A stretch of DNA of 64,000 nt. Source: Chitinophaga filiformis (lineage in GTDB: Bacteria > Bacteroidota > Bacteroidia > Chitinophagales > Chitinophagaceae). How positions within the stretch are numbered: the first letter of the stretch is position 1; every line of letters starts with the position of its first letter. The notes under the pieces are model-generated. The model did not search any database and had not been told where the DNA came from. It worked only from the letters and a program-made list of their open reading frames with translations. Both the position numbers and the translations under genes were made by a program. Shown one piece after another: positions 25,781 through 32,376 of the stretch. The stretch spans positions 1-64,000 of the forward strand of contig NZ_JAKIRP010000014.1 of assembly GCF_021646545.1 (NCBI RefSeq). Direction: 5' to 3'.

Positions 25781-26314
25781 TTAAATCGCCGGAGCAGCCG
25801 GAAAATCCACCGGTACATGGGTGATACCGTGCAGGTAGTTAGTGATCATTTTGTCGCCGATCAGTACTACTGTATCCACCAGGTTTTCGTTGGTATAACC
25901 AACAGCGAAGAACTGCTCTACTGCTGCTGCATCAGCTTTGCTCCTGTTTTCAACCGCGCTTTTTACGAGACGGGCAAGTGCGTCCAGTTTAGGATCGAAT
26001 GAAGCGCCACCTTTACGGATCTCGATGATCTGCTCGTCTGTAAAACCATTCAGCTTAGCGATATATGTATGTGCAGCAAGACAGTAGTCACATTCGTTCA
26101 CCTGACTTACCACCAGATTCACCACTTCTTTTTCTTTTGCTTTCAGAGAACTTTTACCACTTTGTAATGTCAGGTAAGTACCCAATGCATTTTCAGAATG
26201 CGCCATTGTAGCGTAGAGATTAGGCACTTTACCGATTCCCTTTTTCAGATTGTCGAACAACACCTGGTTAGCGGAACTTACTTCTTCTCTTGTTGGTACA
26301 TTAAAAGTTTTCAT
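25781..26314 (-). CDS. AhpD / carboxymuconolactone decarboxylase family protein
   Basis: A 177-residue all-helical protein of the AhpD-like alkylhydroperoxidase group. The redox CXXC-X3-H motif is ECDYCLAAHTY near residues 75-80. Members reduce hydroperoxides or act as small oxidoreductases, usually as oligomers in the cytoplasm. The following segment with LVKSAVENRSK is typical of the longer carboxymuconolactone decarboxylase-like forms. It lies beside a pirin on the same strand with about 117 bases between them. The two probably belong to the same oxidative-stress or aromatic-compound response. Confidence 0.9.
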   Translation of the reverse strand: MKTFNVPTREEVSSANQVLFDNLKKGIGKVPNLYATMAHSENALGTYLTLQSGKSSLKAKEKEVVNLVVSQVNECDYCLAAHTYIAKLNGFTDEQIIEIRKGGASFDPKLDALARLVKSAVENRSKADAAAVEQFFAVGYTNENLVDTVVLIGDKMITNYLHGITHVPVDFPAAPAI

Positions 26315-26431
26315 TTTTATAAGGTTTGATCTGTTTTATTCGTCGTTATTGACGATGTAAAATTGCGACAAACCAAGCCCCGGAAAAATGGATATACTTC
26401 CCAAAGATTTGTATTTTTTTCCCTAAAGTGG

Positions 26432-27307
26432 TCAGGCGTTATAGCTGTAGGTAATGGAACCGTATTTCCCGTCAAAAAAATCCCTGTAGGCGTCAGCTAT
26501 TTCTTCCCTGTTGTTCATGACAAAAGGCCCTTGTGTAACGAAAGGCTCATTTTGAGAGGCGCCTCCGAACAACAGGATATCTGTCGCCCGGGCGGCTTCA
26601 TTATGAAAAGCAATCTCATCTCCCCCGAAATCAAATACAGAAAGACGGGAAGCCCCCTGTTTCTGTCCATTTACTATGGCTTCACCGGAAGGCACAAATA
26701 CGGCGTATTCATAGCGCTTCTCTACAGGCATGGTATATTTTGCGCCGGGGTGCAGGCGCAGGTGACAGATAAAGTGATTATTATATACAGGAACAGGAGA
26801 GGTATCGTTTCCGATCTGCCCGATCAGGATTTTGGCTGTTCCGGCAGCATCCGGCAGCATAATTTCGGGAAAGTGTGACTGATCGAGGAACATATATACA
26901 GGTGTATCTCCTTTAACGGTGGCAGGCAGGTTGATCCACCACTGGACGGCATGTAAGGAATGCCCCTGGGGGGTATTAGGCGGTATTTCTTCATGCAGGA
27001 TGCCTTTGCCTGACATCAGCCAGTGGGCGTCGCCTGCTTTGGCAGTGGCACGGTTACCATAGCTGTCTGCATACTCCATTTCCCCTTCCAGGATGTAACT
27101 GAACGTAGCTACTCCCCTGTGAGGATGAGCGTGTTTTCCGGCTTCTGAGGGCGGGTCACCGGGCACATTACCCGCGGGGCAAATCTGATCTACCAGTACA
27201 AAAGGGCCTATTGCGTGAACATACCGGTTAGGGAACAGGTGATTGATCGACAGCGCGCCCACTTTTGCGTTTCTACCCTCCAGGGTAGCCAACAATGCTT
27301 TTTCCAT
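26432..27307 (-). CDS. Pirin family protein
   Basis: A 291-residue bicupin. The N-terminal cupin has the metal-binding cluster HAHPHRGVATFSYILEGEM and, further on, the conserved ILHEEIPPN and HAVQWWINLP segments. The C-terminal cupin ends with the ETxG-like substitute LFGGASQNEPFVTQGPFVM. Pirins bind iron; several act as quercetin 2,3-dioxygenases, others regulate transcription, and function cannot be told apart from sequence alone. A minus-strand -7 element at 27422-27429 lies upstream. Confidence 0.93.
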   Translation of the reverse strand: MEKALLATLEGRNAKVGALSINHLFPNRYVHAIGPFVLVDQICPAGNVPGDPPSEAGKHAHPHRGVATFSYILEGEMEYADSYGNRATAKAGDAHWLMSGKGILHEEIPPNTPQGHSLHAVQWWINLPATVKGDTPVYMFLDQSHFPEIMLPDAAGTAKILIGQIGNDTSPVPVYNNHFICHLRLHPGAKYTMPVEKRYEYAVFVPSGEAIVNGQKQGASRLSVFDFGGDEIAFHNEAARATDILLFGGASQNEPFVTQGPFVMNNREEIADAYRDFFDGKYGSITYSYNA

Positions 27308-27421
27308 TTACGTTATTTTAGCTTTCACTCAGGACTCAATATACCTGACAAAGGGCTGGCTGCCAGTGACATGCCAACGGATAGTTTTCACAACTGATGC
27401 TTGTGGGTCTGGCTGTTTTAA

Positions 27422-27429
27422 CAAAGATA
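27422..27429 (-). promoter_or_regulatory. -7 promoter element of the pirin gene
   Basis: The minus strand reads TATCTTTG (TAnnTTTG), about 115 bases upstream of the pirin start. The long leader makes this only a candidate. Confidence 0.35.
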
Positions 27430-27595
27430 ACCATATACTTATCCCCCCCGAATGACATTTGCCGATAAATAGACTTGACATTTATCAACCGTGACAGAAT
27501 AAATTTTCGAAGATTCTGAAAAGAAATTTTATCCTGCGCAAAAAGAGTGCGCATGTGCGTTTCAACTTTGTATCATCAAACAAACAAAAACGGTC

Positions 27596-29122
27596 ATGAG
27601 ATTCAATTTTATTAAAACTACGAAGCAGGTTACTAACTACCAGGGAGCAAAGGCTTACACGCTGACGCCGGAGATGGAGCTGTACAGTGCTGTAGTTACG
27701 GCTTCTCTGCAGGACCAGTTTTATGAGAAAACGACAGACAAGCTGGAACGCCTTCGTACCCTGATCGCTAAAAACGATCCAGGATTTGTGGCAAGACTGG
27801 CGGTATATACCCGTGAGAAAATGTACCTGCGTTCCGTACCATTAGTATTGGCAGTAGAACTGGCGCGGATACATAAAGGCGACAATCTGGTAAGCCGGAT
27901 GACGAGCCGTATCGTACAGCGTGCGGATGAGATCACAGAATTGCTGGCATATTATGCACTGGCTAATGACAGAAAGAAAGTAAAACAGCTGAATAATCTG
28001 AGCAAGCAGTTACAGAAAGGACTGGCTGTTTCCTTCAATAAATTTGACGAATACCAGTTTGCGAAATATAACCGGAAAGCAGCCGTGACATTGAAAGATG
28101 CACTGTTCATCGTACACCCGAAAGCGAAAGACGAAGCACAGCAAACATTATTCAATAAGATAGTGCAAGATGATCTGAAAACGCCTTATACATGGGAGAC
28201 AGAATTGTCTGCTGCCGGACAGGTGGCGTACGACTCGGAAAGGAAGAAGGCGAAGGCTTTCAGGAAAGTATGGGAAGAGCTGATCGACAGTGGTCAATTG
28301 GGTTATATGGCAACCTTGCGTAACCTGCGTAACATGCTGGATTATGATGTCAGCACGGAGCATCTGCAGAAGGTGTGTGCAACATTGTCTGACAGAGAAG
28401 CGGTATTGAAATCCAAACAATTGCCTTTCCGTTACCTGTCTGCCTACAGAGAGTTGAAGGACATCAATCATGGTATGATCATCGGCATCAAGCGTGCATT
28501 GGAAAAGGCACTGCAGGTAAGTGTGCAGCACCTGAAAGGTTTCGATGCGAAGACCCGTGTGGTAATTGCGTGCGACGTATCAGGTTCCATGCAGCAGCCG
28601 ATCTCTCCGAAGAGCAAAGTGTTGTTGTACGACATAGGACTGTTGCTGGGAATGCTGTTGCAGCACAAGTGTGAGTATGTTACTGCTGGTATGTTCGGTG
28701 ATACCTGGAAAAGGGTAAGTATGTCTCCGGACAACATCCTGGGCAATGTAGACGAGTTTTATCGCCGGGAAGGAGAAGTGGGTTATGCAACGAATGGTTA
28801 CCTGGTGCTGGAAGATCTTATCAAAAGGAAAACTGTGGTGGATAAGATCATGCTTTTCACTGACGGGCAACTGTGGGATAGCAACACGAACAATGCTGTT
28901 GTGGCCAACACCATGTCAGCAAAGTGGATGGAGTATAAAAACATAGCACCTCATGCGAAGCTATACCTCTTTGACCTGGCAGGACATAAGGCTGTACCGC
29001 TGGATGTACGTCAGAACGATGTATTCCTGGTGGCAGGATGGAGTGATAAAGTATTCGAAATAATGGATGCCATTGAGAAGGGTAGCGATGCTATCACAGA
29101 GATTGCCGGCCTTGCTTTATAG
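27596..29122 (+). CDS. rsr: Ro60 (TROVE domain) RNA-binding protein
   Basis: A 508-residue ring-shaped RNA-binding protein orthologous to the Ro60 autoantigen. The N-terminal TROVE domain of HEAT-like helical repeats spans roughly residues 1-310. A von Willebrand A domain follows with a complete MIDAS: CDVSGSM with Asp327, Ser329 and Ser331, and a later FTDGQLWD with Asp423. Bacterial Ro60 binds Y RNAs around its outer surface and single-stranded ends of misfolded RNA in its hole. In Deinococcus it works with Y RNA and PNPase in RNA decay. Directly downstream lies an array of six Y-RNA-like units, the expected partner. No PNPase, RtcA or RtcB gene is in the window. Confidence 0.95.
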   Translation: MRFNFIKTTKQVTNYQGAKAYTLTPEMELYSAVVTASLQDQFYEKTTDKLERLRTLIAKNDPGFVARLAVYTREKMYLRSVPLVLAVELARIHKGDNLVSRMTSRIVQRADEITELLAYYALANDRKKVKQLNNLSKQLQKGLAVSFNKFDEYQFAKYNRKAAVTLKDALFIVHPKAKDEAQQTLFNKIVQDDLKTPYTWETELSAAGQVAYDSERKKAKAFRKVWEELIDSGQLGYMATLRNLRNMLDYDVSTEHLQKVCATLSDREAVLKSKQLPFRYLSAYRELKDINHGMIIGIKRALEKALQVSVQHLKGFDAKTRVVIACDVSGSMQQPISPKSKVLLYDIGLLLGMLLQHKCEYVTAGMFGDTWKRVSMSPDNILGNVDEFYRREGEVGYATNGYLVLEDLIKRKTVVDKIMLFTDGQLWDSNTNNAVVANTMSAKWMEYKNIAPHAKLYLFDLAGHKAVPLDVRQNDVFLVAGWSDKVFEIMDAIEKGSDAITEIAGLAL

Positions 29123-29148
29123 CCATTCATTTTTTGTTACCTCATAAA

Positions 29149-29175
29149 AACATCCCTCTGAAAGGGAGGGATGTT
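29149..29175. terminator. Hairpin between the Ro60 gene and the Y-RNA array
   Basis: AACATCCCTC (29149-29158) and GAGGGATGTT (29166-29175) pair perfectly over ten bases around a seven-base loop, 27 bases after the Ro60 stop. No U-tract follows on the plus strand, so it may separate mRNA from the ncRNA transcript by processing or partial termination rather than stop polymerase fully. Confidence 0.55.
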
Positions 29176-29182
29176 TAAAGAA

Positions 29183-29335
29183 AAAGCAGGTGTCGTTGGT
29201 AAGCATTACTTCGTCATGGTTCCGGAGGTCGGGGGTTCAAGTCCCTCTCTGCCGTTAAACAAGGCGGGTAGCTCAGCTGGAGAGAGCACCGGGTTGGAAA
29301 AATATGTTTACCATTTATTACCCTGCTTTATTTTA
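29183..29335 (+). ncRNA. Y-RNA-like unit 1 with tRNA-like domain
   Basis: The closing stem is AAAGCAGG (29183-29190) with CCTGCTTT (29322-29329), followed by ATTTT. Inside it GGTAAGCA pairs with TGTTTACC, replacing the GGAA/TTCC pairing of other units by matching changes on both sides. The tRNA-like part has a T-arm (GGGGG-TTCAAGT-CCCTC). CTGCC (29249-29253) then pairs with GGCGG (29263-29267) across a nine-base loop. A D-arm with GCTCAGCTGG and GAGC comes after. T-arm before D-arm means the acceptor-like stem is closed and there is no free CCA end. Confidence 0.85.
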
Positions 29336-29343
29336 CATTCTTC

Positions 29344-29466
29344 GGAATGAGTGTCGTCAGGAAAGTGTTACTTCGCCATATTAATGCCGTTGACGTGTTC
29401 ATGACTACCTTTGTTTGGTAGCTGGACTGTCGCTTTCACTTCCGCCAGTTACCTCATTCTGTTTTC
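29344..29466 (+). ncRNA. Y-RNA-like unit 2 with degenerate tRNA-like domain
   Basis: The closing stem is GAATGAG (29345-29351) with CTCATTC (29453-29459), followed by TGTTTT. The inner helix GGAAAGTG pairs with CACTTCC, where other units have GCG with CGC, another compensated change. The middle keeps only traces of a tRNA-like fold: a TTCATGA loop, ACTACC and GGTAG closing an acceptor-like hairpin, and a TAGCTGGACTG that resembles a weakened D-arm. Confidence 0.75.
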
Positions 29467-29477
29467 AAACTTCTTGT

Positions 29478-29613
29478 AAAACGGGTGTCGTTTGGAAAGC
29501 GTTCCTTCGATCCAAAAAGTAGACGGGGGTTCGAATCCCTCTTCGCTGCAAGCGAATAGTTTAGCTGGAAGAACAACTGAAAGCCGCTCCCAGGGTATTA
29601 CCCCGTTTTATTT
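29478..29613 (+). ncRNA. Y-RNA-like unit 3 with tRNA-like domain
   Basis: AAAACGGG (29478-29485) pairs with CCCGTTTT (29602-29609), followed by ATTTAT. The tRNA-like part has a strong T-arm (GGGGGTTCGAATCCCTC). TTCGC (29542-29546) pairs perfectly with GCGAA (29552-29556) over a five-base loop, and a D-arm-like TTTAGCTGGAAGAAC follows. The Ro-type helix is weaker here (GGAAAGCG with CGCTCCC). Confidence 0.82.
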
Positions 29614-29620
29614 ATGTTAC

Positions 29621-29697
29621 AGAACAAGTGTCGTTAGGAAAGCGTTACTTCGTTTAAGGAAACCAGTCGCTTCCGGGTTGTTACCTTGTTCTTTTTA
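29621..29697 (+). ncRNA. Y-RNA-like unit 4, minimal, no tRNA-like domain
   Basis: AGAACAAG (29621-29628) pairs with CTTGTTCT (29685-29692), then TTTTAT follows. The unit is only 77 bases: TGTCGT, GGAAAGCGTTACTTCG, a short apical stretch, then CGCTTCCGGGTTGTTACC. It keeps the whole putative Ro60-binding stem but lacks T-arm and D-arm, so it could bind Ro60 without any effector recruited through tRNA mimicry. Confidence 0.78.
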
Positions 29698-29706
29698 TAC
29701 CTTCTT

Positions 29707-29880
29707 TAACAGGTGTCGTTAGAAAGCGTTACTTCGTTCCAATCTGTAGGTCGGGGGTTCGAGTCCCTCTGGAGTTGCCCAAAAACAAAACGTTGTCATG
29801 TTTGATTTTGGTCAGCTCCATAGCTCAGCTGGTAGAGCAATAGCAAGAGTCGCTTCTGGTTTATTACCCTGTTTATTTTT
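29707..29880 (+). ncRNA. Y-RNA-like unit 5 with enlarged acceptor-like loop
   Basis: AACAGG (29708-29713) pairs with CCTGTT (29868-29873), followed by TATTTTT. AGAAAGCG pairs with CGCTTCT, a compensated variant of the GGAA/TTCC helix. The T-arm (GGGGGTTCGAGTCCCTC) runs into TGGAGTTG. This pairs over eight bases with CAGCTCCA about 36 bases later, giving the longest acceptor-like stem in the array. The loop it closes holds its own CCAAAA/TTTTGG hairpin. A very tRNA-like D-arm (TAGCTCAGCTGGTAGAGCA) follows. Confidence 0.83.
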
Positions 29881-29892
29881 ACACCTTCCTTT

Positions 29893-30016
29893 GACAGGTG
29901 TCGTAGGAATGCGTTACTTCGGGATGTGTCGGGGGTTCGAGCCCCTCTCTGCCGTAAGGCAGGTAGCTCAGTTGGTAGAGCAATGTGAAAGCCGCTTCCG
30001 GGTTGTTACCCTGTTA
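29893..30016 (+). ncRNA. Y-RNA-like unit 6 with tRNA-like domain
   Basis: ACAGG (29894-29898) pairs with CCTGT (30010-30014). The inner helix is GGAATGCG with CGCTTCC. The tRNA-like part is the cleanest of the array: T-arm GGGGGTTCGAGCCCCTC, acceptor-like CTGCC (29949-29953) paired with GGCAG (29958-29962) over a GTAA tetraloop, then D-arm TAGCTCAGTTGGTAGAGCA. The unit lacks its own U-run and is followed by the strong terminator at 30027. Confidence 0.87.
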
Positions 30017-30026
30017 TAAAAAGCTA

Positions 30027-30066
30027 AAAGGTCTGTTGAATTCGCGTTCAACAGGCCTTTTTAATT
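30027..30066 (+). terminator. Strong intrinsic terminator ending the Y-RNA array
   Basis: AAAGGTCTGTTGAA (30027-30040) and TTCAACAGGCCTTT (30047-30060) form a 14-bp stem with one G-U pair around TTCGCG, and a TTTTT run continues past the stem. It closes the array about ten bases after unit 6. Confidence 0.92.
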
Positions 30067-30151
30067 TGGTGATATTTTGTTCTTGTTCCCGTCTCCCTCA
30101 TCTCATTTATCCACATTTTTCACTACGCATGACCAGTGCGTAACGCGTTAG

Positions 30152-30159
30152 TATCTTTG
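30152..30159 (+). promoter_or_regulatory. -7 promoter element for the two small genes after the array
   Basis: TATCTTTG matches TAnnTTTG and lies 13 bases before the ATG at 30172. The transcript would start about 6 bases upstream of that ATG, which rules out the in-frame ATG at 30136 and gives a very short leader. Confidence 0.5.
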
Positions 30160-30171
30160 ATTTATCAAACG

Positions 30172-30399
30172 ATGATACAGAAAAACCTGCCATTGTTTGT
30201 TAAAGCAAACCCCAAAAATCATGATGAAACCCCAGACCATTTAACCATTAGTTTGAACCCCAATCCTGCACTACTGAATTACAGTCATCTATGCTTTAAG
30301 ATGGTGGTCAATGCGGCCGGGAGTACTCCTGCCTCATTGGCCACGGTGTGGGTTGTTGCCGGAAATCATTATTACATCAATTTTTATATACTATGTTAA
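30172..30399 (+). CDS. Small uncharacterised protein, 75 residues
   Basis: A short frame starting with MIQKNLPLFVKANPKN and rich in Asn, Pro and hydrophobic residues in its second half. There is no signal peptide, known motif or clear membrane segment. The start is chosen because the -7 element at 30152 lies just upstream. Its end overlaps the next gene by seven bases, suggesting translational coupling. It may be a real small protein or the leader of the next gene. I do not recognise it. Confidence 0.5.
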   Translation: MIQKNLPLFVKANPKNHDETPDHLTISLNPNPALLNYSHLCFKMVVNAAGSTPASLATVWVVAGNHYYINFYILC

Positions 30400-30905
30400 A
30401 ATCGAAGATCGACCAACCATTCAGCACTGTTCTTAATCTTGGCGCCCCGGGGTATTTGTCAAGAAGCGGACAGGTGTCTTCCGGTGGGTTTATCACAACC
30501 GTTGCCACACTTGACAACAGAGAATTAAAAAAATCAGACGGCATTGTTCACTTGTCAGCATTTGGACAGATCTATGGCGTCGATCCACAATCGTCACTTC
30601 CCAACGATCTCGTTATTGTATTTGGTGATGAAAGAGATCTGCATGAAGAATTTGTTTTGTTTAATCAGCCGCTTCCTCCGACTGATCTCACATATAAGGT
30701 AGATATTCAATTCAGTCTCTGGGGAGATGCCTATTACGGTACCTGTACCGTCAACTTTGATACTGGCATATCCTTCATGAAACCCTTTTCTATCCCTAAC
30801 TGCGGTGGAAACAATTTTACCGCGATCCGGTTGAAAACCACAAAGCTCTCAAACAGCGATGTTCAGACCACCCTGGACGGGTTTAGTTACCTACTCCTCA
30901 ATTAG
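30393..30905 (+). CDS. Uncharacterised 170-residue protein
   Basis: A soluble, beta-rich looking protein opening with MLKSKIDQPFSTVLNLGAPG. It has no signal peptide, transmembrane segment or recognised motif. The ATG at 30393 overlaps the preceding small frame by seven bases, and an in-frame ATG at 30348 would lie inside that frame. The gene ends before a large hairpin shared with the convergent exporter gene. Its place right after the Y-RNA array could be coincidence, since it has its own promoter element. Function unknown. Confidence 0.65.
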   Translation: MLKSKIDQPFSTVLNLGAPGYLSRSGQVSSGGFITTVATLDNRELKKSDGIVHLSAFGQIYGVDPQSSLPNDLVIVFGDERDLHEEFVLFNQPLPPTDLTYKVDIQFSLWGDAYYGTCTVNFDTGISFMKPFSIPNCGGNNFTAIRLKTTKLSNSDVQTTLDGFSYLLLN

Positions 30906-30936
30906 AACACCCGCCTCAGGACCGGATCCTATGAAA

Positions 30937-31004
30937 GCGGCCTCACTTCTATCAATGCAAGCAGCAGGAAATCTGCTGCTGTGCACTGGTAGAGGTGAGG
31001 CCGC
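30937..31004. terminator. Large bidirectional hairpin between convergent genes
   Basis: GCGGCCTCACTTCTA (30937-30951) pairs with TAGAGGTGAGGCCGC (30990-31004) with a single G-U. An inner TGCA plus GCAGCAG / CTGCTGC plus TGCA stem sits on top. The 68-base structure lies between the stops of the unknown gene at 30393 and the MFS exporter. Confidence 0.8.
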
Positions 31005-31036
31005 GTTGTATATAGCTTAGTCAGTAGCTGCGTTTA

Positions 31037-32281
31037 TCAGCGCAAATGTCTTACACGCATCACGTGTAACCATCTTAACCAATGAGTGATACCCCGCTGT
31101 TGGAGCATAAATATCAGCACGATCAATATTCCCAGCATACCCTCCACAAACACTACGACTCCCACACCGAAGAAATGCGCCAGATATCCTATCAGCAAAC
31201 TACCGATGGGCAGCATTCCCTGGTAGGACATGATGTAATAGCTCAACGTCCTCGCTCTCATCTCTGAAGAAGCATGCGTTTGCAGGTAGGTATTGATGGC
31301 TGAGTTCTGGATCATCAGTCCGGCGCCTGTGGCAGCTGTGGCTACCAGGGCCAGGAACATGGAGGAAGAGACGGCCAGCCCAAGCAGTGCCACTGCAAAT
31401 ATGGTACTGGAAAGAATGGTAAGACGTATGAGGTCGTGACCTGGCTTTAATGTAGCCATAAATACCGCCCCAAATAAAGCACCGAATCCGGCTGCGCTCT
31501 CAAACCAGCTGAAAGTGGTTGCGTCTCCATGGAACACGTCCTTTGCAAAAACGGGCAATAAAGTAGTATATGGAATAACCAGCAGGCTGGAAGCTGCCAG
31601 CAATAATATCAGGGAAGACAGGTCAGGAGACTCCTTCAGGTATTCATATCCTTTACGCAGGTCGGCCCAGATATTCACTTCTGAACGGGAAGCAGGGATC
31701 AGTTTCAGTTTCATCATCAGCAAACAGCAGATCACCGCTATAAAGCTCAGGAAGTTGATCAGGAAACAGACATCTTCTCCCAAAGAGCTGAGTATAATAC
31801 CCGCCAGGGCAGGTCCTACCAGCCGGGCGGCGTTAAAGGCAGAGGAGTTCAGGGCAATGGCGTTAGGCAGATCATCCTTATCATCTACCAGGTCCACCAT
31901 CAACGCCTGACGGGCGGTGGTATCGAATGAGTTGATGAGCCCCTGCATCAGGCTCAATGCCGAGATCCAGGCAATACTATAATAATTCAGCCAGACCATG
32001 GCCGCCAGGGCGCCTGCCTGCAACATCAGGGCGATCTGGGTAACCATGACCACCTTGAATTTATTGTGCCTGTCTATAAAACTGCCGGCGAACGGCGCCA
32101 GCACCAATGAGGGTATCAGACTGAGGAAAGTGACCAGCCCCAGTAAAAAAGCGGATCCTGTAAGGCGGTATACCAGCCAGCTGATGGCCACCCGCTGCAT
32201 CCAGGTACCAACGAGTGATATGGCTTGTCCTGTAAAGTGTAGTCTGAAGTTATGGTGTTTAAGTGAACGAAATACTGACAT
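31037..32281 (-). CDS. MFS transporter (EntS-like exporter type)
   Basis: A 414-residue inner-membrane protein with twelve predicted hydrophobic helices. It opens with SLKHHNFRLHFTGQAISLVG, typical of DHA3/EntS-like exporters. The conserved motif between helices 2 and 3 reads FAGSFIDRHNKFKV. These proteins export drugs or siderophores by proton antiport. It diverges from a MarR repressor gene across a 124-base region holding two matching palindromes over both promoters, so it is almost surely a MarR-controlled efflux gene. Confidence 0.92.
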   Translation of the reverse strand: MSVFRSLKHHNFRLHFTGQAISLVGTWMQRVAISWLVYRLTGSAFLLGLVTFLSLIPSLVLAPFAGSFIDRHNKFKVVMVTQIALMLQAGALAAMVWLNYYSIAWISALSLMQGLINSFDTTARQALMVDLVDDKDDLPNAIALNSSAFNAARLVGPALAGIILSSLGEDVCFLINFLSFIAVICCLLMMKLKLIPASRSEVNIWADLRKGYEYLKESPDLSSLILLLAASSLLVIPYTTLLPVFAKDVFHGDATTFSWFESAAGFGALFGAVFMATLKPGHDLIRLTILSSTIFAVALLGLAVSSSMFLALVATAATGAGLMIQNSAINTYLQTHASSEMRARTLSYYIMSYQGMLPIGSLLIGYLAHFFGVGVVVFVEGMLGILIVLIFMLQQRGITHWLRWLHVMRVRHLR

Positions 32282-32305
32282 CTTAATAAAGTAAATTAAT
32301 AAAGC

Positions 32306-32320
32306 TACTTTACAAAAGTA
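32306..32320. promoter_or_regulatory. MarR operator-like palindrome over the exporter promoter
   Basis: TACTTT-ACA-AAAGTA is a perfect inverted repeat. It overlaps the minus-strand -7 element TACTTTTG (32313-32320) of the exporter, 25 bases from its start codon, so a bound MarR protein would block that promoter. Confidence 0.6.
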
Positions 32321-32376
32321 CGACTTTTAAGTCAAATGAGTGGAAGTAAAGTAAGTATTCGCCGTTAAGAAAATGT

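Larger units (their letters stand above)
29183..30016 (+). repeat. Tandem array of six Y-RNA-like units
   Basis: Six diverged copies of one unit lie head to tail, separated by short linkers, four of which contain a CTTC-type motif (e.g. ACCTTCTTT). Each begins with a private stem strand running into GGTGTCGT or close to it, then GGAAAGCGTTACTTCG or a close variant. Each ends with (C)GCTTCC-like bases, GGGTTGTTACC or a variant, the complementary stem strand and a T-rich run. Between these, most units carry T-arm and D-arm-like sequences. The direction matches Ro60. A strong terminator follows at 30027. No separate promoter was seen before unit 1, so the array may be read from the Ro60 promoter and processed. 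Confidence 0.85.

Noticed and set aside
29230..29985. Canonical tRNA genes suggested by GGGGGTTCGAGTCCC and TAGCTCAGTTGGTAGAGC strings
   Set aside because: The T-arm precedes the D-arm, there is no anticodon arm between them in tRNA order, and no 3' acceptor end exists. The strings belong to the Y-RNA-like units.
29492..30019. Several 70-odd codon open frames across the Y-RNA array
   Set aside because: They run through paired RNA structure, their translations repeat with the RNA unit, and they lack ribosome-binding sites; the covariation explains the sequence as RNA.
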